Shown piece by piece: positions 16,426-22,878 of a stretch of DNA of 64,000 nt (position 1 is its first letter; every line of letters starts with the position of its first letter). The DNA lies in the NCBI RefSeq assembly GCF_003732225.1, contig NZ_MOBJ01000006.1, positions 186,001 through 250,000 of the forward strand, read 5' to 3'. The position numbers and the translations under genes were made by a program. Under the pieces are notes generated by a model. The model was not told the origin of the DNA, did no database searches, and worked only from the letters and a program-made list of their open reading frames with translations. This DNA is from Pseudomonas brassicacearum. GTDB lineage: Bacteria > Pseudomonadota > Gammaproteobacteria > Pseudomonadales > Pseudomonadaceae.

Positions 16426-17445
16426 ATGGACACCAGCACTGCCACCGCCAAGCAGGCTCTGCTTGAGCACTACGTGAAAAAAATCCTCGCCGCACCGGTT
16501 TATGAACTGGCAGTGCGCACGCCTCTGCAAGTGGCACCGGCGCTGTCCGCGGTGTTGGGCAATCAGATTTTGCTCAAGCGCGAAGACCTGCAGCCGACCT
16601 TTTCCTTCAAGATTCGCGGCGCCTACAACAAATTGGCCCAACTGAGCGACGCGCAAAAGGCTCGTGGCGTGGTCACTGCTTCGGCCGGCAATCACGCTCA
16701 AGGCGTGGCACTGGCGGCGCGGGAGTTGGGGATCGAGGCGAGTATCGTCATGCCCACATCAACACCGGAGCTGAAAGTCATCGGTGTGCGCAGTCGTGGC
16801 GCGAATGCGGTGTTGCATGGCGAGAGTTTTCCGTTCGCCCTGGAGTACGCATTGAACCTGGCCCGGCAAACCGGTCGTACTTTCGTTTCGCCGTTCGACG
16901 ACCCGGACGTGATCGCCGGGCAGGGCACGGTGGCCATGGAGATCCTGCGACAGCATCAAGGCCCATTGGACGCGATCTTCGTCCCGGTGGGTGGCGGCGG
17001 TTTGATCGCTGGCATCGCCGCGTACGTCAAATACCTGCGACCGGACATCCGCATCATCGGCGTCGAGTCGGAGCACTCCGCGTGCCTGCAAGCGGCAATG
17101 CTGGCGGGAGAACGAGTAGTGTTGCCGAGCGTCGGCACCTTCGCCGATGGCGTGGCGGTCGCGCAGATCGGCGCTTATGGCTTTGAGATCTGTTGCCATC
17201 ACGTCGATGAAGTGCTGACAGTCAGCAACGACGAGCTCTGCGCGGCGATCAAGAACATCTATGACGATACCCGCTCGATCACCGAGCCTTCCGGCGCGTT
17301 GGCTGTTGCCGGGATCAAGAAGTACGTAGCGCAAACCGGTATCCGGGATCAGACCCTGGTGGCGATCGACTCAGGGGCCAATATCAATTTTGATAGCTTG
17401 CGACATGTGGCCGAGCGCGCCGCATTAAGCGGCGCCCTGGTGTAA
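16426..17445 (+). CDS. ilvA: Threonine ammonia-lyase, short form without regulatory domain
   Basis: A 339-residue PLP enzyme that deaminates threonine to 2-oxobutanoate, the first step toward isoleucine. The PLP lysine is K62 in SFKIRGAYNK; the phosphate-binding loop is GGGGLIAG; TASAGNHAQGVAL is the conserved SAGNHAQG motif. The long biosynthetic enzyme carries a C-terminal ACT-like regulatory region of about 170 residues that is absent here; the protein ends at HVAERAALSGALV. Feedback by isoleucine may thus be weak, and the upstream attenuator may take over control. AGGAG precedes the ATG. Confidence 0.9.
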   Translation: MDTSTATAKQALLEHYVKKILAAPVYELAVRTPLQVAPALSAVLGNQILLKREDLQPTFSFKIRGAYNKLAQLSDAQKARGVVTASAGNHAQGVALAARELGIEASIVMPTSTPELKVIGVRSRGANAVLHGESFPFALEYALNLARQTGRTFVSPFDDPDVIAGQGTVAMEILRQHQGPLDAIFVPVGGGGLIAGIAAYVKYLRPDIRIIGVESEHSACLQAAMLAGERVVLPSVGTFADGVAVAQIGAYGFEICCHHVDEVLTVSNDELCAAIKNIYDDTRSITEPSGALAVAGIKKYVAQTGIRDQTLVAIDSGANINFDSLRHVAERAALSGALV

Positions 17446-17500
17446 GTCGCTAGAAGGGATTCAGGCGAGCAGCGGGCGCAGAAACGTCCGCTCGTAACCT

Positions 17501-17980
17501 TTATTCTTGACGGGCTTTCTCGACCTTGTCCGACGCCGACCAGAGCCGATAGCGCACTTCGACGTCCTTCGGCACGTAAACCACAATCGGCAGCTTGCTG
17601 TTGTAGCGCAGCCGGAAACCATCGCCGACGACCGGCACGAAGTCTTGTTTGCTCTTGCCGCCAGGACACGCCATCAAGGTGCTCATCGGGCCGATGACTT
17701 TCTCCAGCCGATAGAACGGATAACCCCAGCCTTCAAGATTTTTCTCTTCCAACGCTCCACCCAGACGCTGGTGATTGCAGTCTACGGTCAGGGTTTTGCC
17801 GGCGAGAATCTCGACCTGATAGTTGTCTTCCCGGGTTTGCGGCGCCAGGTGAATCACCTGGCGGGTAAAGCCGTTTTCAGCCTTGGGGTAGGGCGCAACG
17901 TCTTCGAGTTTCGCGGCACTGGCCAAGGTGGACAGACCGGACAGCAGTACCGCTGCGGCGGTGAGGGTAAATGAGCGCAT
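17501..17980 (-). CDS. eco: Ecotin, periplasmic serine protease inhibitor
   Basis: A 159-residue precursor with a signal peptide cut near residue 22 (LSTLASAAK). The mature protein matches ecotin closely: [36 protein letters not shown], and the reactive loop STLMACP with P1 methionine M103 (precursor numbering), held by the C68-C105 disulfide. [15 protein letters not shown] is the secondary-site region. Ecotin inhibits trypsin-like, chymotrypsin-like and elastase-like proteases, shielding the cell from host or protist proteases. It stands alone and converges on ilvA. Confidence 0.95.
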   Translation of the reverse strand: MRSFTLTAAAVLLSGLSTLASAAKLEDVAPYPKAENGFTRQVIHLAPQTREDNYQVEILAGKTLTVDCNHQRLGGALEEKNLEGWGYPFYRLEKVIGPMSTLMACPGGKSKQDFVPVVGDGFRLRYNSKLPIVVYVPKDVEVRYRLWSASDKVEKARQE

Positions 17981-18297
17981 GATGCCTCCTTGCTCTGGGT
18001 TGAGTCAGTGAACGCGAGCATTCTTACTGCGCTGGTCGCTCAATGCAAACCACGACGTCGAAGCTGGAAAATTGCGGCATCATTTGTGGCGGATCTTGCG
18101 TTGTGCATGAGGCATTGGCCGGTTCGTCGCAAATCCCCGATTTACCGACGGCCCGTCGTGCGAATTCCCGGGCATGTTTTATGCTTAGTCCAGTTCATGA
18201 AAAACACTCCAGGAAAAACCGCGAGATAAGGATTGGCAAGACTGACGGCGGTTAACCCGGCGATTGATCGACGGCCTTATAAGAACGGAGGGTTGTA
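17981..18297. other. Intergenic region
   Basis: About 316 bases between divergent eco and the DUF1652 gene. The promoter of each must lie here. I see no strong consensus hexamers, repeats or further genes. Confidence 0.4.
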
Positions 18298-18567
18298 ATG
18301 TTTCTTTCTGCCTTGGAACTTCGCAGCATCATTGAAAGCAGTTTTTTGCCCAAGCGTTGCCAGTGCACCTTGTCACCGGACCTGTCGATGACCGTCAAGG
18401 TCTATGGCGACAACCAGACGGACAAACTGGATCTGGTCGTGAGCGGCATCGACGCTAACGCTCTTAATAGTTGTCGTGAAATCAGCGAACTGATCACCGA
18501 GTTGCGCAACGATCTTGCGCACAAACCCGGCAGCCACCTGACGGAGCTAAAGGCCCGCACGCATTAA
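18298..18567 (+). CDS. DUF1652 protein
   Basis: An 89-residue protein beginning MFLSALELRSIIESSFLPKR, with CQCTLSPDLSMTVKVYGDNQ after it. This start is characteristic of the DUF1652 family of Pseudomonas, whose function is not established. It is soluble, has no signal peptide, and is preceded by GGAGG at good spacing. It overlaps the end of the convergent membrane protein gene by four bases. Confidence 0.8.
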   Translation: MFLSALELRSIIESSFLPKRCQCTLSPDLSMTVKVYGDNQTDKLDLVVSGIDANALNSCREISELITELRNDLAHKPGSHLTELKARTH

Positions 18568-18962
18568 TCCACGGTTTCTGCGAGTTCGACGGGTATACGC
18601 TGGGTCTGGAGAAATGCCAGGCCCAGCGCGATTTCCACCGCAACTGCCAGCAAGATGCCGGGGCCGGCATGGCCGTTGAGCCATTCGCCGACACCCAGCG
18701 CCGCCAGCCCGAATACCCCCACCATCAAACCACTGCTCAGTGCACTGCGCGAAGCGGACGGCGGCGTATTTCGAGCCAGGTAAAACATCACGCCTAACGC
18801 CACAAACAATACCGCGCCGCGTCTGGCGACCAGACCTGTTGCGTCTGAGTACCCGACACTCCAGATCGACAGCATCACATCGGGCATAAAGCCCCAGACC
18901 AGCGCCAGAGTAAAACTCAGGCCAGCGGTGAACGTAGACAGAGTGCGAAACGATAACTGCAT
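18564..18962 (-). CDS. Four-helix membrane protein of unknown function
   Basis: A 132-residue protein with four hydrophobic helices (LSTFTAGLSFTLALVWGF, GAVLFVALGVMFYLA, LSSGLMVGVFGLAALGVG, GILLAVAVEIALGLAFL). AAGGA lies seven bases before the ATG at 18962. The pattern is like small DUF4345-type membrane proteins, but I cannot assign it firmly. It lies upstream of nothing co-directional except the DUF2790 gene behind it. Confidence 0.6.
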   Translation of the reverse strand: MQLSFRTLSTFTAGLSFTLALVWGFMPDVMLSIWSVGYSDATGLVARRGAVLFVALGVMFYLARNTPPSASRSALSSGLMVGVFGLAALGVGEWLNGHAGPGILLAVAVEIALGLAFLQTQRIPVELAETVD

Positions 18963-19038
18963 GGCGAATCCTTGCGGCAGTGAGGGAGAAGGCCAAAGCA
19001 TAACCTTTGGCCTGGCTCCCGCCCACCGTAGCGATCAC

Positions 19039-19302
19039 TCAGTTCTGATAGTTACAGGCATCCGACAGCTTGAGGTAGCTGATGTCCTCTTGCTTGCCTG
19101 TGTTGTCGATAAACTTCATCTCCGCCGTCACCACTTTGCAGTCCAGCGTCGTGGGTTCGGTCATCGAAATCACTTTTTTGACGTGCAGCGGCATTCCGTA
19201 GTGATAAGGCACGGGCTGGGACGGCGCAGTGTCGGCTAGCGCCAACCCGGCAAACCCGGTGCAGGCGAGGGCAGAGGCCACCAGCAAAATACGCATGTTC
19301 AT
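19039..19302 (-). CDS. DUF2790 periplasmic protein, second copy
   Basis: An 87-residue protein with a signal peptide (MRILLVASALACTGFAGLAL, cut near LADTA). The mature part has HVKKVISMTEPTTLDCKVVT and a C-terminal cysteine in DACNYQN, the same spaced pattern as the copy at 8066-8329. GGAGA precedes the first ATG. Unlike the first copy it has no metal regulator nearby. Two inverted repeats lie upstream. Confidence 0.75.
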   Translation of the reverse strand: MNMRILLVASALACTGFAGLALADTAPSQPVPYHYGMPLHVKKVISMTEPTTLDCKVVTAEMKFIDNTGKQEDISYLKLSDACNYQN

Positions 19303-19392
19303 GAGAAATCTCCGGTGCAGACTTGAAGTCAGCGCGACACCTGACGATGTCGGCCCTGCCGCGGAGGGCGTCAGAAGGTTCTGCGCGAACGC

Positions 19393-19433
19393 GGTCCAGT
19401 TACTTTTGGACCACAGGATTAACCAAGGGTTAA
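19393..19433. promoter_or_regulatory. Two adjacent inverted repeats upstream of DUF2790
   Basis: GGTCCA-N8-TGGACC (19393-19412) and TTAACC-AAG-GGTTAA (19419-19433) stand seven bases apart, about 90 to 130 bases upstream of the DUF2790 start. Perfect 6-bp arms suggest binding sites for dimeric regulators. The proteins are unknown. Confidence 0.35.
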
Positions 19434-19700
19434 GTTTGGTGGGTGTTCAGGCGGTCAAGATGGATGAAGCGGTTTTTGGTCTCTATCGCCTGCGGCGGCG
19501 GGGCTGAGGGGGAGGCCGACTATTTCACGCGTATGTTCGCGGCTCAAGCGCTGCAAGCCGTCGACTGTCGCGCCCTGACCACCACGGGTAAGGAACTCGC
19601 CGGTGGGCGTTTTACCAACCAGGATCCTCACGATAAAAACCTGAGCGAGCTTCGGCTCCTTCCTACAACGTCATAGGCATCGTCTCCTTTCGCCAGTCAG
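19434..19700. other. Intergenic stretch
   Basis: About 270 bases between the inverted repeats and the structured leader. Short open frames occur but lack ribosome sites and recognisable content. Nothing else is seen. Confidence 0.3.
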
Positions 19701-19951
19701 TGGCAAGGGTTTATTGTTCGCCATCGCTGCAAAATCAGCGAACGGGTTTGGTCACCCGAGAGCAACGCACACATGTGTGCCATTATTTGCCCTGCGGACG
19801 TCTTTGTCCTCGCAGTTGTTATGGCGGCTGTGTGCAGGACGCCTTCGGGCGAGCTGAGTTGTTGTTCTCGGTTGACCAAGCCTGTGCACAGTCCGCCTCC
19901 ATCGTTTGGTCACGGTGCCTGCGGTTACTTAAAAACAAACGAGTAATCCTA
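19700..19951 (+). ncRNA. Candidate structured 5' leader RNA
   Basis: This 250-base stretch ahead of a small gene is dense in hairpins: CGCTG-N6-CAGCG (19725-19740 area), the perfect palindrome GCACACATGTGTGC, CTGCGGAC with its partner ending in CGCAG, and CGCC-TTC-GGGCG. TTGGTC occurs twice (19748-19753 and 19905-19910), and each copy can pair with the single GACCAA at 19873-19878, allowing two exclusive folds. From memory similar leaders precede many small genes of this type in Pseudomonas. A regulatory leader is therefore likely; ligand or partner is unknown. Confidence 0.4.
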
Positions 19952-20248
19952 ATGCCTAAGCTAAATCCATTTCCCGATCGTTATCGCGCCATCAAAAGCA
20001 GTGTTACCGACTCAAACCCAATGGTCATCGACACCGAGGCCAATCCCCAAGACATACTTGAAGCCGCTCTAAGCCGAATCCGTGCCTCCAGCGACCTGCT
20101 GGAGACGCTGCACTGCCAGTGCTTCAAACACGGCGATGTCCAGGACATTCCGCACATTACCCATGCGCTGTATTTGCTGACTCAGGATGGTTGCGACCTG
20201 TTGAAGGTGGCTCAGCAGCGGATGTTGGGGTGGACAGCGCCGATCTGA
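19952..20248 (+). CDS. DUF3077/DUF6124-like small protein
   Basis: A 98-residue soluble protein. Its middle (NPQDILEAALSRIRASSDLLETL) and helical C-terminal part (THALYLLTQDGCDLLKVAQQ) resemble small Pseudomonas proteins of the DUF3077 or DUF6124 kind, which often carry a long conserved leader. There is no obvious ribosome site, only TAATCCTA before the ATG, so translation may depend on the leader. A clear terminator follows. Confidence 0.6.
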   Translation: MPKLNPFPDRYRAIKSSVTDSNPMVIDTEANPQDILEAALSRIRASSDLLETLHCQCFKHGDVQDIPHITHALYLLTQDGCDLLKVAQQRMLGWTAPI

Positions 20249-20262
20249 CTTAACCATTGCAC

Positions 20263-20297
20263 AACAAGCCCATCTCCCAAAATAGCTGGGCTTGTTT
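20263..20297 (+). terminator. Rho-independent terminator
   Basis: ACAAGCCCA pairs with TGGGCTTGT over a 14-base loop, followed by TT. It lies 15 bases after the DUF3077/DUF6124-like gene. Confidence 0.75.
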
Positions 20298-20327
20298 GTG
20301 CAAATGCCAGCCCCGCAAGAGGCTGGC

Positions 20328-20458
20328 GAGATGGCTGCGGGTTGAAATGCCCTGATCAGGCCTTGGTACTGCTCAACAACACGGCGCTCATGCCGAGGGC
20401 GAACGAACTCGCCCTTTTGCAGGTGGCGTAAGAGCAGTGTCAGTTTATTGGCTTTCAC
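20328..20458 (-). CDS. Possible small gene coupled to the immunity gene
   Basis: A GTG at 20458 lies inside the last codons of the DUF3396 immunity gene in another frame and opens a frame that starts KANKLTLLLRHLQKGEFVRP and goes on RHERRVVEQYQGLIRA. These first 40 residues look like a real helical protein. The frame then runs on through hairpin sequence and into the antisense of the next gene to a stop at 20069, which looks unnatural. It is best seen as a truncated or decayed gene once translated by coupling; the end given is approximate. Confidence 0.25.
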
Positions 20459-21572
20459 CCGACCAATACCACAGCGTATCGCCCCAACTGGAATCGCTGA
20501 AACCAGGCATTATTTCGCCCTGTTGGAAATAACGGCGCGAATTTGCTTGTGAAGGGGTGAACCAATAACCCGCTTTGCTGCAGGGCTGGCCAGATTCAAT
20601 GCGGGAAGGGTGGTTTGTCTTGTTCTCGTCCTGATCAAAACGTGCGTACCAACGGTCGGTGCTTTCCTGCTCGAAGCAATCGCCATAAGGCGAGTAGCTG
20701 TGAAGCTGGTCAGGATTCGGGATACGGACAGGCTTCACTACGTTGTTGACTGCTACGTATGGCACAGGGAGACCATCCTCCAAGGCTCCCAGCTCGGGGG
20801 ATTCGCCTGCACGTATTATCAAACCATTATTGTAGTTGATAACTTCAATATCCCCTCGACCGCTGAAAGTGTGGCGTATAACGTTTTCGCCGCCCAGACG
20901 ATCAATAAATAGCGAGCCCAATACCGTGTACCAGTTCACGCCCTTAATGTGATTGAGCAGCTCCCGCTTGGAGTTATGCACCATGGAGTCCACTTCCAAC
21001 CCAGAAAACTGCTGAGCCAACTGGTATTCCATAGGCATGTAACTGTCGTAGTCAAAAGGCAATACACTAGAGAGCCCGCTGTAACCGTGTTCGGCCTTGA
21101 CCTGTTCGCAAAGGTAGACAAGCCATTGCTGAAAGCGGGTTGGGCCATCATCCTCTTTGAGGATGGACCAAGGCAGCACGAGTTTCAGGTAAGAACGCTT
21201 CTGCTCTCCGTGAATCTCAAAGGAGTTCAGTGCTGAAAGACTGTATTCAGGTGCTTCACTGGCAGTCGCGGCACTGCTGATATGCCACTCATATTGTTCG
21301 TTAGGACCCGTATTGAGAATTTTGTCTGTCGTTTTCTCAAAACTGCTGGGGGTTAGCTTTTTGTATGTCTCATCAAATTGTCCAGTGAGATGAGCGCCGA
21401 ACTCATTATTGAATCGAGCGAAGCACTCCATCACTTTTTGCTTACTTTCAGGCGTGTAACCCTCTTTGAAGTAGAGTGTGGCGATCAGCCCCAGCCTAAC
21501 TACGGGGGTTCCATCAGGTAGCTCAAAGGACAAGTCCGGAGCGCGATCGGTTAGTTTTTCCAATACGTTCAT
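20445..21572 (-). CDS. DUF3396 type VI immunity protein
   Basis: A 375-residue cytosolic protein of the DUF3396 family, used as immunity proteins to type VI nuclease-like effectors. Family features include the early LGLIATLYFKEGYTPESKQK, the LKLVLPWSILKEDDGPTRFQ stretch, GYSGLSSVLPFDYDSYMPME and a C-terminal CSKAGYWFTPSQANSRRYF. It follows the effector gene by 12 bases on the same strand, the usual effector-immunity order, and is expected to bind and block that effector. Confidence 0.82.
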   Translation of the reverse strand: MNVLEKLTDRAPDLSFELPDGTPVVRLGLIATLYFKEGYTPESKQKVMECFARFNNEFGAHLTGQFDETYKKLTPSSFEKTTDKILNTGPNEQYEWHISSAATASEAPEYSLSALNSFEIHGEQKRSYLKLVLPWSILKEDDGPTRFQQWLVYLCEQVKAEHGYSGLSSVLPFDYDSYMPMEYQLAQQFSGLEVDSMVHNSKRELLNHIKGVNWYTVLGSLFIDRLGGENVIRHTFSGRGDIEVINYNNGLIIRAGESPELGALEDGLPVPYVAVNNVVKPVRIPNPDQLHSYSPYGDCFEQESTDRWYARFDQDENKTNHPSRIESGQPCSKAGYWFTPSQANSRRYFQQGEIMPGFSDSSWGDTLWYWSGESQ

Positions 21573-21584
21573 AGAGATTCTCTT

Positions 21585-22874
21585 CTATCCGGCAGTGATG
21601 GCTGTGGAAAGTGCTGCACCACCCAAAATACTGGCCAATAAGGCCCAAGAAAGCTGGGCTAACCGAATGATTACTAACAGACCTGCCACGATAGTGGCCG
21701 GAATACCCGCTGCCACAACCGCTGCACCTATAGCGAAAGCCACCACTACGGTAGCTGCTGCGATTCCTAGATCAATGAGGACCTGCAGCCAGTCGACTTG
21801 ACGTAAGAACTCCAGTGACAGATCGGTGTAACGCTGGACTTCCTTCCAGACCGCACGCAGTTGCTCATCAGTCCAGCGAATCACTTTTGCGCCCGTTTCG
21901 CTGATCCACTCCCAAGCTTTTTGCGACTCGCGCCGGACCCATTCTCCTTTAACGCCCAGCCACGTGGCTGCGTCCTCCAAGTGTTGCTGAACTTCTTGTG
22001 ATAACTGTCGGATGCCTTGAGCGCCCTGTTCCAATAGGCTATCTACAGCGGCTTGAACTTGTTGGGTCCAACTTTCAACATATGCTGGTCTTGGCGTTGC
22101 CGATGGGCCATAAGCAGGCACCGGAACTGGAGCAGGCCTTGGTGGTTCATCTGGAGTTCTCGGTGGCAATAGTGAGGGCCACTGCAAAGGATCGAATTGA
22201 CCGGTAGGTTTGTGTTCCTTGTTGTACTGGCGATCACGTTCGCGATCACCGTCGTCCCGGCAGTCGTTAATCTCTAATACGGAGAAGCGTCTTGGCCCCC
22301 CCGCGATGTCGAGATATGCCTCCCTCTGTGCCATTCCCAAAACATCCCCCGGAAATTTCACTTCAACTAACCGCTCGAGATTATCTGGATGTATTACCCC
22401 CTGATGATCAGGGCCCGCTTGCCCTGGCCATCGAAGTCCACGATTTTTCACGATGATGACATCCGGACGTCGAAGCAGCCCTTTGACTGATCCTTTGGGA
22501 AAAGGGAACAAGGTGTGACGGCGTTCCGGGTCTGGTGATTTCTCGTCACCTATCCATGAGGAACTGAGAAACGGTTTTGGGGGGAGAAATGCCATGTCAA
22601 AGCACACCTCGGCCTTGTAGTCCCACCGAAAGTCCCATCGATATTCATCCGCGCGAATCAACCCACTCATGACGAGTTGCTTCAGCTCCAGGCCGGCAAA
22701 TCCACCACCCTTTGTCTTTTTGATAGACAGTTTTGGAAAGCGCGCAGCGTAGTTCGCTTTTTCCATCAAATAAGGTTTGTTCGTAGGATTAGGCAGCGGT
22801 GCTTGTTTTACCGTACCTTCGATACTGGTTTTGGTGCATCCCTGCGGTGTTTGAGGTGGTTGCATGACGGCCAT
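21585..22874 (-). CDS. Type VI effector, PD-(D/E)xK (VRR-NUC-like) nuclease with membrane C-terminus
   Basis: A 429-residue protein directly downstream of vgrG. Residues 110-200 carry a restriction-like nuclease core: D138 in LLRRPDVIIVKNRG, E171 and K173 in LVEVKFPGD, then Q183 and Y187, the spacing seen in VRR-NUC domains. A Pro-rich linker (residues 225-262 or so) leads to amphipathic helices and a hydrophobic end at 367-429 with two or three membrane helices. No PAAR or prePAAR motif is seen at the N-terminus. It is predicted to cut DNA in rival cells after VgrG delivery; the hydrophobic tail may aid inner-membrane passage. Confidence 0.75.
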   Translation of the reverse strand: MAVMQPPQTPQGCTKTSIEGTVKQAPLPNPTNKPYLMEKANYAARFPKLSIKKTKGGGFAGLELKQLVMSGLIRADEYRWDFRWDYKAEVCFDMAFLPPKPFLSSSWIGDEKSPDPERRHTLFPFPKGSVKGLLRRPDVIIVKNRGLRWPGQAGPDHQGVIHPDNLERLVEVKFPGDVLGMAQREAYLDIAGGPRRFSVLEINDCRDDGDRERDRQYNKEHKPTGQFDPLQWPSLLPPRTPDEPPRPAPVPVPAYGPSATPRPAYVESWTQQVQAAVDSLLEQGAQGIRQLSQEVQQHLEDAATWLGVKGEWVRRESQKAWEWISETGAKVIRWTDEQLRAVWKEVQRYTDLSLEFLRQVDWLQVLIDLGIAAATVVVAFAIGAAVVAAGIPATIVAGLLVIIRLAQLSWALLASILGGAALSTAITAG

Positions 22875-22878
22875 TTAC

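Noticed and set aside
15844..16701. Long minus-strand frame reaching into ilvA
   Set aside because: The part upstream of 16179 is antisense to ilvA and its leader; a proper ribosome site and a membrane protein start lie at 16179.
19443..19676. 77-codon plus-strand frame
   Set aside because: No ribosome site and no conserved look; the interval is treated as intergenic.
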